Shown here: positions 37,908 to 47,846 of the stretch, piece by piece
Layout: every line of letters starts with the position of its first letter
How positions within the stretch are numbered: position 1 is the first letter of the stretch
NCBI GenBank assembly: GCA_945872065.1
Contig: CAMBYH010000003.1
Location: 32,152 to 96,151, forward strand
Length of the DNA: 64,000 nt
Reading direction: 5' to 3'
Origin: Arsukibacterium tuosuense
Lineage (GTDB): Bacteria > Pseudomonadota > Gammaproteobacteria > Steroidobacterales > GCA-2729495
Position numbers and translations under genes: made by a program
Notes under the pieces: model-generated
Seen by the model: the letters and a program-made list of their open reading frames with translations, nothing else
Told to the model about the DNA's origin: nothing
The model's database searches: none

Positions 37908-38710
37908 AGATCTTCGGGCGGGGTAATCGTAAACGCCGGGACGAACCCCGGATAAAGCTGCCCCGGATCCCCTGGGTCGCGCTCTCCAGCCTGGTCGGCC
38001 TGCTCGTCGTGACGACGGGGCTCTTCACGGCCGGCCGCTGGGTGCTCAATCGCCCCGTGGAACGCATGGTGTTCAACGGCAAGTTCGAGCGGGTCTCTGC
38101 CGATCAGCTGGAGTCAGTGCTGCGCAGCTACATGGGCAAGGGCTTCCTCGCGGTAGACCTGGACGCCATCCAGGCCCGGGTAGCCGCCCTGCCCTGGGTA
38201 GCCACCGCCCGCGTCAGCCGGCAATGGCCAGACACGCTGGATGTGACGGTGACCGAAGAGGCGCCTGCCGCTCGCTGGGGTGCCGATGGCCTGCTTAATC
38301 CCCAGGGGGTTCTCTTCGTCAAGCACGCGACGCACATTCCCGCGGAGTTGCCCCGGTTGAACGGGCCGGACGGCTCCGAAACGGATGTCGCTGCACGCTA
38401 TGTCGCGATTCAGGAGCAGCTTCTCGAGCGCGGCCTGGGGGTCATATCTCTCGAACTGGATGGGCGCGGTGCCTGGACCCTCCTGCTCAGTAACGGGATC
38501 GGCGTGCGCCTCGGCTCCCAGGATGTGGATGCGCGGCTCAACAGGTTCTACGAAGCCCTCGACACCGTGGTGATGCCGGTGGCGACCGATGTGCAGTTTG
38601 TCGACATGCGCTACACCAACGGCTTCTCGGTCGGCTGGAGGCCCCAGCGGGCAGTGCAAGCCCCACCCGACGAAGAGCGGCCACCCACGGAGTTATTGCC
38701 CAGTGCCTAG
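37904..38710 (+). CDS. ftsQ: Cell division protein FtsQ
   Basis: The 268-residue bitopic protein has a basic cytoplasmic start (KIFGRGNRKRRDEPRIKLP), one membrane helix (ALSSLVGLLVVTTGLFTAG), a POTRA domain (PVERMVFNGKFERVSADQL, YMGKGFLAVDLDAIQARVAALPWVATARVSRQWPDTL) and the beta domain ending VQFVDMRYTNGFSVGW. It scaffolds FtsL/FtsB. It overlaps ddl by 4 nt and ftsA by 8 nt. Confidence 0.95.
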   Translation: MKIFGRGNRKRRDEPRIKLPRIPWVALSSLVGLLVVTTGLFTAGRWVLNRPVERMVFNGKFERVSADQLESVLRSYMGKGFLAVDLDAIQARVAALPWVATARVSRQWPDTLDVTVTEEAPAARWGADGLLNPQGVLFVKHATHIPAELPRLNGPDGSETDVAARYVAIQEQLLERGLGVISLELDGRGAWTLLLSNGIGVRLGSQDVDARLNRFYEALDTVVMPVATDVQFVDMRYTNGFSVGWRPQRAVQAPPDEERPPTELLPSA

Positions 38711-39938
38711 GAAGGAAGGCAGGGGAATCATTGTCGGCCTCGACATCGGCACGTCGAAGGTCGTCGCTATCGTTGGCGAGTTGCAGGACGACAACCAGAT
38801 CGAGGTCATTGGCTTCGGGAGTCACCCGTCCAAAGGACTGAAGAAGGGCGTGGTCGTCAATATCGAATCTACCGTGATCTCGATCCAGCGCGCGATCGAG
38901 GAGGCGGAGCTGATGGCGGGCTGCGATATTCATCAGGTCTATGCGGGTATCGCCGGCAGCCACGTTCGCAGCCTGAACTCCCACGGCATTGTTGCCATCC
39001 GCGACCGGGAGGTCACCCAGAGCGACGTGGACCGCGTGATCGACGCGGCGCGGGCGGTGGCTATTCCCGCCGACCAGAAGATCCTGCATGTGCTGCCCCA
39101 GGAGTTCATCATCGACGGCCAGGAAGGCATCCGTGAGCCCATCGGCATGTCCGGTGTGCGGCTTGAGGCCCGGGTCCATATGGTCACGGGCGCCGCCAGC
39201 GCGGCCCAGAACATCGTCAAGTGCGTCCAGCGTTGCGGTCTCGAAGTAGAGGACATCGTTCTGGAGCAGCTGGCGTCCAGCCATGCGGTGCTGACGGATG
39301 ACGAGAAGGAGCTCGGCATCTGCCTCGTGGACATTGGCGGGGGCACCACCGATATCGCGGTCTTCAATAACGGCGCCATCCGGCACACCGCCGTGATTCC
39401 GATCGCAGGCGACCAGGTCACCAACGACATCGCGATCTCCCTGCGGACGCCGACCCAGTACGCCGAGGAGATCAAGATCAAGTACGCCTGCGCGCTTTCC
39501 CAGCTGGCGAACCTCGATGAAACCATCGAGGTACCCAGCGTCGGCGACCGGCCCCCCCGGCGTCTTGCCCGGCAGACGCTGGCTGAAGTCGTCGAACCCC
39601 GCTACGAGGAACTGTTCGGCCTGATCCGCGACGAGCTTCGCCGCAGCGGGTTCGAGGACATGATTGCTGCAGGCATCGTCCTCACGGGCGGCAGCTCAAA
39701 GATGGAGGGCGCCGTCGAGCTGGCGGAAGAGGTTTTTCACATGCCGGTCCGGCTGGGCGTGCCCCAGCATGTCAAGGGACTCGGTGATGTGGTGCGTAAC
39801 CCCATTCACTCTACCGGGGTCGGTTTACTGGTTTACGGGAGAAGCAAAGCGGTGCGTGCGTCCGGCGAACTGCCAGTCGGACCGGGTCTAAAGGACGTCT
39901 GGGGTCAGATGAAGCGCTGGTTTCAGGGAAATTTCTAA
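38703..39938 (+). CDS. ftsA: Cell division actin-like ATPase FtsA
   Basis: From a GTG at 38703 the 411-residue protein reads [19 protein letters not shown], then the 1C domain ([21 protein letters not shown]), phosphate-2 [19 protein letters not shown], adenosine [19 protein letters not shown], and the C-terminal membrane-targeting helix [13 protein letters not shown]. It tethers FtsZ to the membrane. The GTG start overlaps ftsQ by 8 nt; no better start is in frame (upstream frame lies within ftsQ). Confidence 0.95.
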   Translation: MPRKEGRGIIVGLDIGTSKVVAIVGELQDDNQIEVIGFGSHPSKGLKKGVVVNIESTVISIQRAIEEAELMAGCDIHQVYAGIAGSHVRSLNSHGIVAIRDREVTQSDVDRVIDAARAVAIPADQKILHVLPQEFIIDGQEGIREPIGMSGVRLEARVHMVTGAASAAQNIVKCVQRCGLEVEDIVLEQLASSHAVLTDDEKELGICLVDIGGGTTDIAVFNNGAIRHTAVIPIAGDQVTNDIAISLRTPTQYAEEIKIKYACALSQLANLDETIEVPSVGDRPPRRLARQTLAEVVEPRYEELFGLIRDELRRSGFEDMIAAGIVLTGGSSKMEGAVELAEEVFHMPVRLGVPQHVKGLGDVVRNPIHSTGVGLLVYGRSKAVRASGELPVGPGLKDVWGQMKRWFQGNF

Positions 39939-39987
39939 CGACGATTTGTTGTTGTCGCCAATCCTCAAAGTTAATGGAGACAGGATA

Positions 39988-41211
39988 ATGTTTGAACTCA
40001 TGGATGCAGTCAGTCAGAACGCGGTCATCAAGGTCCTCGGCGTAGGCGGGGGCGGTGGTAATGCCGTCCGGCACATGGTGGGCACCGGGATCGACGGCGT
40101 GGACTTTGTCTGTTGCAACACCGACGCGCAGGCGCTGCGGACCTCGAACGTCCGGACTGCGCTGCAGATTGGCTGCAACATCACCAAGGGCCTCGGGGCC
40201 GGAGCGAACCCGGATGTCGGCCGCCAGGCCGCGATGGAGGATCGGGATCGCATTATCGAGGTGATTGAAGGCGCCGATATGCTGTTCATTACCGCCGGAC
40301 TTGGCGGTGGCACGGGCACGGGCGCTGCGCCGGTGGTGGCCCAGGTGGCCCGCGAACTGGGCATCCTGACGGTGGCCGTCGTCACGAAGCCCTTCGCGAT
40401 GGAAGGCAAGAAGCGTCTTGCCATTGCCGAGCAGGGCATTGCCGAGCTGGGTAAGTACGTCGATTCGCTGATCACGATCCCCAACGAAAAGCTCCTGTCG
40501 GTTCTCGGGCCTGAGACCACTTTGCTCGACGCCTTCAAGGCCGCCAACGAAGTTCTGCAGGGAGCTGTCCAGGGCATCGCCGAACTGATCACCCGCCCGG
40601 GTCTGATCAACGTCGACTTTGCCGACGTGCGCACCGTGATGTCCGAGATGGGCATGGCCATGATGGGTTCTGGCACAGCCAAGGGTCCGGACCGGGCTCG
40701 GGAAGCTGCCGAAGCGGCCATCTCCAGCCCGCTGCTGGAGGACGTCAACCTGTCCGGCGCGCGGGGCATCCTGGTGAATGTCACCGCGGGCGAGAACCTC
40801 GGCATTGGCGAGTTCCGCCAGGTCGGCGAGACCGTCAAGCAGTGCGCCTCGGAAGACGCCACGGTGGTCATCGGTACGGTCATCGATCCCGAGATGGGCG
40901 ACACCATCCGGGTTACCGTCGTGGCGACAGGCCTGGGTCAGCCCGTGGTCAAGCAGCAGCCGCAGATGCGGATGGTGACGCCAGCACCGGCCGTTGCCCA
41001 TCGGGGCCACGGGATGAGTGCCGGACGGGGCCACTCGCAGGCCGCCCAGCCGATGGTGTCGTCGCCCACGGGTGAGGGCGGTGGTTATAGCGATTACGAT
41101 CAGCCGACCTGGCAGCGTCAGCGGGCCGTGGGTGATCAGCTGACGGAGGGCGGTGAGGCCCACTTTGACCTCCTGGACGTCCCGGCTTTCCTGCGGCGCC
41201 AGGCCGACTGA
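39988..41211 (+). CDS. ftsZ: Cell division GTPase FtsZ
   Basis: The 407-residue tubulin homologue starts MFELMDAV with GGAG 9 nt upstream. Nucleotide-binding signatures are [18 protein letters not shown] and GGGTGTG (106-112); the T7 loop [11 protein letters not shown] is present. The spacer (residues 325-390) is rich in Gly, His and Gln. The C-terminal peptide [15 protein letters not shown] is the binding site for FtsA and ZapD; both partners are encoded in this window. A 49-bp gap precedes the gene. Confidence 0.97.
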   Translation: MFELMDAVSQNAVIKVLGVGGGGGNAVRHMVGTGIDGVDFVCCNTDAQALRTSNVRTALQIGCNITKGLGAGANPDVGRQAAMEDRDRIIEVIEGADMLFITAGLGGGTGTGAAPVVAQVARELGILTVAVVTKPFAMEGKKRLAIAEQGIAELGKYVDSLITIPNEKLLSVLGPETTLLDAFKAANEVLQGAVQGIAELITRPGLINVDFADVRTVMSEMGMAMMGSGTAKGPDRAREAAEAAISSPLLEDVNLSGARGILVNVTAGENLGIGEFRQVGETVKQCASEDATVVIGTVIDPEMGDTIRVTVVATGLGQPVVKQQPQMRMVTPAPAVAHRGHGMSAGRGHSQAAQPMVSSPTGEGGGYSDYDQPTWQRQRAVGDQLTEGGEAHFDLLDVPAFLRRQAD

Positions 41212-41221
41212 CCGGCCCCGG

Positions 41222-41259
41222 GGTCCGGTAACCGGGGTGACTGCCCTGGTTGCCGGACC
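41222..41259 (+). terminator. Strong hairpin after ftsZ, possible terminator or attenuator
   Basis: GGTCCGGTAACCGGGG (41222-41237) pairs with CCCTGGTTGCCGGACC (41244-41259): a 16-bp stem with two G-T pairs and a 6-nt loop. No U-run follows, so it is not a classic rho-independent terminator. It lies 10 nt after the ftsZ stop in the 304-bp ftsZ-lpxC gap. Elsewhere in that gap I see no clear promoter or gene. Confidence 0.5.
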
Positions 41260-41515
41260 TGTGCCGTTGCGGGATTTTCTCCGCCTGTGCTAGGGTTTGC
41301 TCACGGGCGATGGGCTTTTTGCTTGGCAGCAAGCAGAAAATGTCTACGGTTTTACCTGTAGTTTCAGGGCTTTGCCTAAGTTGTAAAGTGTTCGCGGTCG
41401 GCCTGTCTGCCTGGGCAGGGGCCGGTGGATGTGCGCATTTTCCCCTGTTGCGGGCCGGACACAGCCCGTAATGAGCCGGTAAAGAGCCCGCAAAGCGCAG
41501 TTGGAGCGGTAAGTC

Positions 41516-42430
41516 ATGGTTAAACAACGCACGCTCAAGAATTCGATACGCGCATCCGGCGTGGGCCTCCACACGGGCCGCAAGGTCTATATGACGCTGC
41601 GCCCGGCTGCAGAGAATTCCGGCATCGTGTTTCGTCGCGTGGACCTCGATCCGCCGGTGGATGTGCGCGCCGATGCTGGCAAGGTGGGCGAAACCCAGCT
41701 GGGTACGACGCTGGTCCAGGGCGAGGTCAAGGTTGCGACCATCGAGCACCTCATGGCCGCCTTTGCCGGCCTCGGCATCGATAATGCCTATGTAGATCTC
41801 AGTGCCGGCGAAGTCCCGATCATGGATGGCAGCGCCGCGCCCTTTGTGTTTCTGCTGCAGTCCGCCGGCGTGGCCGAGCAGAAGGCCGCCAAGAAGTTCA
41901 TCCGGATCCGCAAGACTGTGCGGGTTGAAGACGGCGACAAGTTTGCCGAACTCAAGCCCTTTGCCGGCTTCAAGGTCAACTTCCGTATCGATTTCGACCA
42001 TCCCGTTTTCCGCCGGCACGCGCAGACGGCCACGGTGGATTTTTCGACGACGGCATTTCTCAGGGAAGTTTCCCGGGCGCGGACCTTCGGTTTTGCCCGG
42101 GACATTGAAATGCTTCGTTCCCGCCAACTCACTCTGGGCGGCAGCATGGATAACGCCGTGGTGCTCGACGACTTCCGGGTGCTGAACGAGGATGGCCTGC
42201 GTTTCGAGGACGAGTTCGTCAAGCACAAAATTCTCGACGCCATCGGCGACGTTTACCTGCTGGGCCACAGCCTGGTGGGCGAGCTGACGGCTTGCAAGTC
42301 CGGCCACGGTCTGAATAACCAGCTGCTGCTGGCGTTGCGGGCGGACCCGTCGGCGTTTGAGATTGTTACCTTCGAAGACCAGCGGCAGTCGCCCATTTCT
42401 TACCAGGTGCCCCTGGCTGCCGGCGTGTAG
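41516..42430 (+). CDS. lpxC: UDP-3-O-acyl-N-acetylglucosamine deacetylase LpxC
   Basis: The 304-residue zinc enzyme has [17 protein letters not shown], zinc ligand H78 in [42 protein letters not shown], and the second ligand pair in [15 protein letters not shown] and SGHGLNNQL. It commits acyl-GlcNAc to lipid A synthesis. ATG 41516 follows GGAGCGG-type binding sequence. The stop TAG (42428-42430) is supplied by a REPIN. Ends the dcw cluster as in most gammaproteobacteria. Confidence 0.96.
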   Translation: MVKQRTLKNSIRASGVGLHTGRKVYMTLRPAAENSGIVFRRVDLDPPVDVRADAGKVGETQLGTTLVQGEVKVATIEHLMAAFAGLGIDNAYVDLSAGEVPIMDGSAAPFVFLLQSAGVAEQKAAKKFIRIRKTVRVEDGDKFAELKPFAGFKVNFRIDFDHPVFRRHAQTATVDFSTTAFLREVSRARTFGFARDIEMLRSRQLTLGGSMDNAVVLDDFRVLNEDGLRFEDEFVKHKILDAIGDVYLLGHSLVGELTACKSGHGLNNQLLLALRADPSAFEIVTFEDQRQSPISYQVPLAAGV

Positions 42431-42481
42431 GAGCGCCTTTAGGCGCGATTCAATATTGATCGCGCCTAAAGGCGCTCCTGC
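42427..42481. repeat. REPIN-like inverted pair after lpxC
   Basis: The arms GTAGGAGCGCCTTTAGGCGC and GCGCCTAAAGGCGCTCCTGC flank GATTCAATATTGATC, and the whole unit is nearly perfectly symmetrical around AATATT. The left TAG is the lpxC stop. The gene on the other side, dciA, ends at 42491 with its own TAG outside the repeat. Confidence 0.88.
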
Positions 42482-42490
42482 AGGGGGAGC

Positions 42491-42802
42491 CTACGCGCCA
42501 CCCACCCGGAACACGACGCGGGCCGCTGCGGGCCACTCCTTCCGGCATCCCGTCAGGATGCCGTCAGCTTCAAAGCGAAGTCGGGCTGCCCATTCCGAGC
42601 TGGTGGCTGACACCACCAGAGTCCCGTCCGGCCGCAGATTGCAGTTGCTCACGGCAGCGGCCAGTGACGGCGACAGCTGCTGCCGGACGCAGGCGCTCAG
42701 ATCCGTCCGACTGCTGGCCGCCCGAGCCAGTGCCCCCAGCGGGCTATTGGCTGCAATCAGCTCGCCCAGACCCCGCGGGCCGTTTTTTGACGCAGTACTC
42801 AT
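42491..42802 (-). CDS. dciA: DciA-family protein (DUF721), helicase operator
   Basis: The 103-residue product has the DUF721 pattern: LGELIAANSPLGALARAAS, SACVRQQLSPSLAAAVSNCNLRPDGTLVVSATSSEWAARLRFE and ADGILTGCRKEW. DciA loads or stimulates replicative helicase DnaB in bacteria lacking DnaC/DnaI. Position between lpxC and the M23 peptidase/secA is conserved in many gammaproteobacteria. The 'NCNLRPDGTLVVSATSSEWAARL' core is the most conserved part of the family. Confidence 0.88.
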   Translation of the reverse strand: MSTASKNGPRGLGELIAANSPLGALARAASSRTDLSACVRQQLSPSLAAAVSNCNLRPDGTLVVSATSSEWAARLRFEADGILTGCRKEWPAAARVVFRVGGA

Positions 42803-42830
42803 TCGGGCGGTGTGGGGTGTGAACCGTTCC

Positions 42831-42859
42831 TTGTTTAGTCAAAACCGGTGGGGCATAGT
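42831..42859 (+). promoter_or_regulatory. Candidate promoter of the M23 peptidase gene
   Basis: TTGTTT (42831-42836) and CATAGT (42854-42859) are 17 bp apart. The -10 lies in a tandem repeat, so a second CATAGT is present 21 nt later (42875-42880) but without its own -35 at the correct distance. Confidence 0.4.
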
Positions 42860-42882
42860 TTAAAACCGGTGGGGCATAGTTT
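42841..42882 (+). repeat. Perfect 21-bp tandem duplication
   Basis: AAAACCGGTGGGGCATAGTT plus T is repeated exactly twice, head to tail (42841-42861, 42862-42882). It lies in the promoter region between dciA and the M23 peptidase and contains an ACCGGT palindrome. Confidence 0.95.
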
Positions 42883-42954
42883 AGGCACACTCCAGCGCGG
42901 TGTCCGGACAGGTCCCGGACTGGCTCAGGCAGCAGGAGGAAGGCAAACAAGAAC

Positions 42955-43644
42955 ATGGACCAGCCTCCGCGTCCCGGGATTCCCTGGCTCACTGCCCGAA
43001 TCATGCCCGCACTGCTTGGCAGCGGTGTGGCTGCGTTGCTGGGTGCCTCGGGCTTTGGCCTGGGTTGCCTGTACGCCCAGCTGGAAGATCCAGCACCGGT
43101 AGTTTCCCGCGTCGCTCAGGTTCCTGCCTGGGAGGCTGCGACGGTCCCGGCGGCCCCGGTCCCTGCGGCGCCACCCATGGGCGGTCCGGAAGACTCTGGC
43201 CTGGCCGAGCGTGCCTCCAAACCTGTCCGGCAGGCCTCTGCCGCCAGGCTGGTCATGCTCCGCCCCGTAGCCGGTGGCTGGGTATCCAGCCACTATGGCC
43301 AGCGGTCGGACCCGTTCACAGGCCGGCCTGCCGTGCATCGTGGCCTCGACTTTGCCGGACTGGACGACAGTGCGATTCTGGCTGTCGCGCCGGGTGTCGT
43401 GACCTGGTCCGGGCGCCAGAGTGGCTACGGTAACCTCATCGAAATTGACCATGGCAACGGCTGGGTAACCCGCTATGGCCACAACGCCTTCAACCTCGTC
43501 ATGAAGGGCGACTATGTGAAGCCGGGCCAGACCATCGGGCTGATGGGCTCGACGGGCCGGGCCACCGGCCCCCATCTGCATTTCGAAGTGCTCTATCGCG
43601 GCCGGCACCAGAACCCCACCCGCTTCGTGCCTCAGGACGCCTGA
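42955..43644 (+). CDS. M23-family (LytM/NlpD) metallopeptidase
   Basis: The 229-residue protein has an N-terminal membrane segment (LLGSGVAALLGASGFGLGCL; signal anchor) and a Pro/Ala-rich linker. The LytM domain then follows: VSSHYGQRSDPFTG, zinc ligands HRGLDFAG (H, D), GYGNLIEIDHGNGW, TRYGHN and GPHLHFEVLY (HxH). It probably cuts peptidoglycan cross-links, or serves as an M23 of the EnvC/NlpD family acting on amidases, but all zinc ligands look intact so it should be enzymatic. It lies directly upstream of secA, a recurring arrangement. Confidence 0.9.
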   Translation: MDQPPRPGIPWLTARIMPALLGSGVAALLGASGFGLGCLYAQLEDPAPVVSRVAQVPAWEAATVPAAPVPAAPPMGGPEDSGLAERASKPVRQASAARLVMLRPVAGGWVSSHYGQRSDPFTGRPAVHRGLDFAGLDDSAILAVAPGVVTWSGRQSGYGNLIEIDHGNGWVTRYGHNAFNLVMKGDYVKPGQTIGLMGSTGRATGPHLHFEVLYRGRHQNPTRFVPQDA

Positions 43645-43725
43645 CGGGCCCAAACCGCCGAAGGCCCGGGAAATGCTTTGCTAGAATAGCGCCTCGTGGC
43701 CGACCGGTCGCGGAGGATGTACGCC

Positions 43726-46533
43726 TTGTTAAAATGGTTTTCCCGGCTCTTTGGTAGCCGTAATCAGCGTCTGTTACGTGGCTACAGCCGGATCGTCGCG
43801 GCTGCCAATCAGCTGGAAGCCGGACTGCAGGCCCTGGACGACACCGCCCTGCGGGCCAGGACCGCCGAATTTCGCCAGCGCCTCGCCGCCGGGACCACCC
43901 TGGATGCGCTGATTCCGGAGGCCTTCGCCGTGGTCCGGGAGGCCGCCCGGAGGACGCTCGGCCTGCGCCATTTCGATATGCAGCTCGTCGGTGGCCTTGC
44001 GCTCCACCACGGGAAAATCGCGGAGATGCGGACTGGTGAAGGCAAGACCCTGGTGGCCACACTGCCCGCCTACCTCAACGCCCTGCCAGCCAGGGGCGTG
44101 CACATCGTTACGGTGAACGAGTATCTGGCCCAGCGTGACTCGGACTGGATGGGCCCCGTCTACCGCTTCCTGGGCCTGGAGGTCTCTGTCATTCGCAACG
44201 GCCAGTCTGGCGCCGAGAAGCAGGCGGCCTATGCCGCGGACATCACCTACGGAACCAACAACGAGTTCGGCTTCGACTACCTGCGGGATAACCTGGCGTT
44301 TCGCCGGGAAGACCAGGTGCAGCGACCACTGGCGTTTGCCGTCGTCGACGAGGTGGACTCGATTCTCATCGACGAAGCCCGTACGCCCCTCATCATTTCC
44401 GGTTCTGCCGACGACAGCTCCGAGCTGTACATCCGGATCAACAAGCTCGTCCCCGGACTGGTTCGGCAGGAGCGCGTGGCTACCGATGACGACGAAGGCG
44501 GTCCCGGCGATTTCGCCGTGGACGAAAAGGCTCGGCAGATCTTCCTCACCGAGGAAGGCCACCAGAAGGTGGAGCAGCTGATGGTGCAGGAGGGGCTCCT
44601 CACCGAGGACGACAGCCTCTACGACGCGGCGAACATCCGCCTGATGCATCACCTGACAGCAGCCCTGCGCGCCCACGCGCTGTTTCGCAAGGACGTCGAG
44701 TACATCGTGCGCAATGGCGAAGTCGTCATCGTGGATGAGTTCACGGGCCGGACGATGCCGGGCCGACGCTGGTCCGATGGCCTGCACCAGGCTGTCGAGG
44801 CCAAGGAGGGGGTCCGGGTCCGGGAGGAAAACCAGACAGTCGCCTCAATCACGTTCCAGAACTACTTCCGGCTCTACGACAAGCTGGCCGGCATGACCGG
44901 TACGGCCGATACCGAAGCATTTGAATTCCAGCAGATCTATGGCCTCGAAGTCGTGGTGATTCCCACGCACCGGAACATGATCCGCAATGACCAGGCAGAC
45001 CTGGTTTACCTCACCCAGAAGGACAAGTTCCAGGCCATCATCGAGGACATCAAGGACTGTCGGACCCGGGAACAGCCAGTGCTTGTCGGCACCACGTCCA
45101 TCGAGACGTCGGAGTTTCTCGCCGACCTCCTGCAGAAGGACGGGGTGGTCCACCAGGTGCTGAATGCCAAGCAGCACGAGCGGGAAGCCCACGTGGTCGC
45201 GGAGGCCGGCCGGCCCGGCGCGGTCACCATCGCGACCAACATGGCGGGCCGCGGCACCGATATTGTCCTGGGCGGCAACCTGGAAGCGGAGCTTGCCCAG
45301 CTCGGTCCGGACACGACGGATAGCGAGCGCGCTGCGCACCGCGTCGGCTGGCAGGAGCGCCACGCCCGCACGCTCGCCGCTGGTGGCCTGCGCATCATTG
45401 GCACCGAGCGCCACGAATCCCGCCGGATCGACAATCAGCTGCGCGGCCGGGCTGGCCGGCAGGGTGACCCGGGGTCAAGCCGCTTCTACATGTCGATCGA
45501 AGACAACCTCATGCGCATCTTCGGGGACCCGGAGCGCACCAAGGGCATGCTCCGGGGCGTCGGCATGCGGGAAGGGGAGGCGATCGAGAGCAATCTGCTG
45601 ACGCGGCAGATCGAGAGGGCCCAGCGCAAGGTGGAGGGCCACAACTTCGATGCCCGCAAGGCCCTCCTGGAGTACGACGACGTGGCCAATGATCAGCGGC
45701 GCGTCATCTACCAGCAGCGCAATCAGCTGATGCAGACCGACGACATTTCCGAGGCGCTGGCCGACATCCGCGCCGAGGTGGTCAATACCGTCGTCAGCGA
45801 GTTCATTGCCCCGGAGAGCGTTGAGGAGCAGTGGGATGTGGCTGGCCTCAGCACCGCCCTGGAGAGTGAGTTCGCGGCCACCCTCGACGTGAAGCGCCTG
45901 CTGGATGGCGAGCCTGGACTGGACGAGGCGGGCATCCGTGCCCGGATTCTCGCTGAGGTGGAAGCCGGCTATCTCAAGAAGTTCTCGACCGTCGATACCG
46001 GCGAGCTTCGCCAGCTCGAGAAACAGTTGATGCTCCAGCAGGTTGACCTGCACTGGAAGGAGCACCTGGCTGCCATGGATTACCTGCGTCAGGGCATCCA
46101 CCTCCGGGGCTACGCCCAGAAGAATCCCAAGCAGGAGTACAAGCGCGAGGCGTTCGAGATGTTTGGCGCCATGCTGGACCGGGTCAAGCGTGACGTGGTT
46201 ACGATCCTTGCCAAGGCACGCATCCGGAGCCCGGATGAGGTGGAGGCAGAGGAGACCCGCCGCCGCATGGCCGAGCAGCTGCAATACCGCCACGATGAGG
46301 CGCCCTCGGCGATGACTGACGTCGCCAGCGAGCCAGAGCCAGGTACCGAAGCCACCGGTGACGGTGCGACCCCGGCGCGCCGGCCTCTCGTGGCCCGGCC
46401 TGCCCGGCCGATGGCTCCGCCCGCAGAGCCCGCCGCGCCCAGGGTCCGGGCCGAGAAGAAGGTGGGCCGCAATGACCCCTGTCCCTGCGGGTCGGGCAAA
46501 AAGTACAAGCAGTGCCACGGTCGTCTTGACTGA
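43726..46533 (+). CDS. secA: Preprotein translocase ATPase SecA
   Basis: The protein of about 935 residues has [17 protein letters not shown] at the start, Walker [59 protein letters not shown] and [31 protein letters not shown]. The C-terminal zinc-binding SEC-C motif is [17 protein letters not shown]. The TTG at 43726 is preferred: GGAGG lies 9 nt upstream and the resulting N-terminus ([13 protein letters not shown]) matches the family. GTG 43696 and ATG 43717 are alternatives. Confidence 0.96.
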   Translation: MLKWFSRLFGSRNQRLLRGYSRIVAAANQLEAGLQALDDTALRARTAEFRQRLAAGTTLDALIPEAFAVVREAARRTLGLRHFDMQLVGGLALHHGKIAEMRTGEGKTLVATLPAYLNALPARGVHIVTVNEYLAQRDSDWMGPVYRFLGLEVSVIRNGQSGAEKQAAYAADITYGTNNEFGFDYLRDNLAFRREDQVQRPLAFAVVDEVDSILIDEARTPLIISGSADDSSELYIRINKLVPGLVRQERVATDDDEGGPGDFAVDEKARQIFLTEEGHQKVEQLMVQEGLLTEDDSLYDAANIRLMHHLTAALRAHALFRKDVEYIVRNGEVVIVDEFTGRTMPGRRWSDGLHQAVEAKEGVRVREENQTVASITFQNYFRLYDKLAGMTGTADTEAFEFQQIYGLEVVVIPTHRNMIRNDQADLVYLTQKDKFQAIIEDIKDCRTREQPVLVGTTSIETSEFLADLLQKDGVVHQVLNAKQHEREAHVVAEAGRPGAVTIATNMAGRGTDIVLGGNLEAELAQLGPDTTDSERAAHRVGWQERHARTLAAGGLRIIGTERHESRRIDNQLRGRAGRQGDPGSSRFYMSIEDNLMRIFGDPERTKGMLRGVGMREGEAIESNLLTRQIERAQRKVEGHNFDARKALLEYDDVANDQRRVIYQQRNQLMQTDDISEALADIRAEVVNTVVSEFIAPESVEEQWDVAGLSTALESEFAATLDVKRLLDGEPGLDEAGIRARILAEVEAGYLKKFSTVDTGELRQLEKQLMLQQVDLHWKEHLAAMDYLRQGIHLRGYAQKNPKQEYKREAFEMFGAMLDRVKRDVVTILAKARIRSPDEVEAEETRRRMAEQLQYRHDEAPSAMTDVASEPEPGTEATGDGATPARRPLVARPARPMAPPAEPAAPRVRAEKKVGRNDPCPCGSGKKYKQCHGRLD

Positions 46534-46969
46534 CAGCGCGCCAGCGGAACCGCCGCTGATCCGGGTGGCCGCCGGCATCCTCCGGGACCAGGCGGGCCTC
46601 ATCCTCATTGCGCAGCGCCCCCCGGGTGGCCACGTGGGCGGCTTCTGGGAGTTTCCCGGCGGGAAGCTGCACCCTGGCGAGCAGCCCGGGCAGGCGCTGA
46701 TCCGGGAACTCAAAGAGGAACTGGGCGTCACCGTCGAGGCCGCGACACCGTTCATGACCTACCGGCACCCTTACCCGGAGCGGAGCGTGGAGCTCCATGT
46801 GTTTCTGGTCGAGCGCTATGCGGGGGAACCCCGAGGGGTTGAGGGGCAGCCGCTGCGCTGGGTGACGCTTAAGGAACTGCCGGATTCCGGTCTGCTGGAA
46901 GCCGATCAGCCCATCGCGGCGGAACTGGCCAGAGCGCCCCGGATCAGCAGATCGTCAGAAGGAATCTGA
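46472..46969 (+). CDS. mutT: 8-oxo-dGTP diphosphatase MutT
   Basis: The Nudix protein has [37 protein letters not shown], then [18 protein letters not shown]. The Nudix box GX5EX7REUXEEXGU is satisfied ([24 protein letters not shown], shown here in pieces). It removes 8-oxo-dGTP from the nucleotide pool. The start is uncertain: ATG 46472 overlaps secA by 62 nt; a TTG at 46526 overlaps by only 8 nt and gives a more typical length (about 147 residues). The secA-mutT order is conserved. It is convergent with, and overlaps, zapD by 26 bp. Confidence 0.9.
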   Translation: MTPVPAGRAKSTSSATVVLTDSAPAEPPLIRVAAGILRDQAGLILIAQRPPGGHVGGFWEFPGGKLHPGEQPGQALIRELKEELGVTVEAATPFMTYRHPYPERSVELHVFLVERYAGEPRGVEGQPLRWVTLKELPDSGLLEADQPIAAELARAPRISRSSEGI

Positions 46970-47753
46970 CGTCCTGAGTGGCCTGGGTGGGCCGCTGGAG
47001 CGCGTCGGGCCACTGCATGAAGCGGATGGTGAAGCGATGATGGCTGCCGCTGATTTCCGGGTACAGGTTGACGCCGGGCTGGAGTGCGACGCGCAGCAGG
47101 CCCGCAACCCCCTCGCCGATCATGCCGTGCTGAAAAGTGCCTTTGGCCGCCACCTGGTCCGAGGTCCGACCGCTCTCCCGGAGCAGCCACAGCAATTCCG
47201 CGATGCTGTCGCAGAGCGGCCGCAGATTCTTCATCCAGCTTTCGATGTCTGCCACCCGCTGCTCGTAGTCGTGGAGCAGCCAGTGGCTGTAATCAGGCAG
47301 ATCGAACTCGCAGGTGCCGCCGGGAATGGCGCTGCGGTGCTTGATGGCCGCCAGAAACTCACTGTCACGAATCGGCTGCATGAACTGGGGGCCGAGCGCA
47401 AAGAGCCGCTGCCGCAGATCCTGCAGGTTGCGCAGGACCCGCTTCAGGCGGGCTTCGTCGATGCCGGCCATGTGCTGATAGCGGTCATACACGCCGATCT
47501 GGCGCTCCAGTTCCTTGAGCACGTCGCCCCGGACGTCGCCCCGGCCGAGAATGGCGACGATGTCGAGCATGCTTGAGATGGATGCCCGGCTGCCCCATTC
47601 GGAGGTCTGCTCAAGATTGAAGCAGAACTGCTGATAGAGGAATTCCAGGCGCAGAAAGGTCCGCATCCGCTCGCTCAGGGGCTGCTCGTAGAGCCCGGTG
47701 GCCGCGGAGGTTGACGTCTCGGTAAAAAAATCTGCGATGGGGATGCTAACCAT
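46944..47753 (-). CDS. zapD: Z-ring associated protein ZapD
   Basis: From ATG 47753 the 269-residue protein reads YEQPLSERMRTFLRLEFLYQQF, then SEWGSRASISSMLDIVAILGRGDVRGDVLKEL and CEFDLPDYSHWLLHDYEQR, typical of ZapD (YacF/DUF1342). It bundles FtsZ filaments by binding the FtsZ C-terminal peptide. It is last in the unit pilB-pilC-pilD-coaE-zapD, with a 93-bp gap from coaE. The usual next gene, the small zinc protein yacG, is absent. Confidence 0.93.
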   Translation of the reverse strand: MVSIPIADFFTETSTSAATGLYEQPLSERMRTFLRLEFLYQQFCFNLEQTSEWGSRASISSMLDIVAILGRGDVRGDVLKELERQIGVYDRYQHMAGIDEARLKRVLRNLQDLRQRLFALGPQFMQPIRDSEFLAAIKHRSAIPGGTCEFDLPDYSHWLLHDYEQRVADIESWMKNLRPLCDSIAELLWLLRESGRTSDQVAAKGTFQHGMIGEGVAGLLRVALQPGVNLYPEISGSHHRFTIRFMQWPDALQRPTQATQDVRFLLTIC

Positions 47754-47846
47754 TAATAGCCACTGTCGGGCTTGAGCCCTTGTTTTCCCATCATTCTGCA
47801 CCTCCCCGCCGGGGAGGGCAAATGCAGTTTTTGCTGCCGTTGACGG

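Noticed and set aside
47801..47817. GC-rich hairpin CCTCCCC-GCC-GGGGAGG between coaE and zapD
   Set aside because: No U-run follows on either strand and the two genes read in the same direction, so a terminator is not supported.
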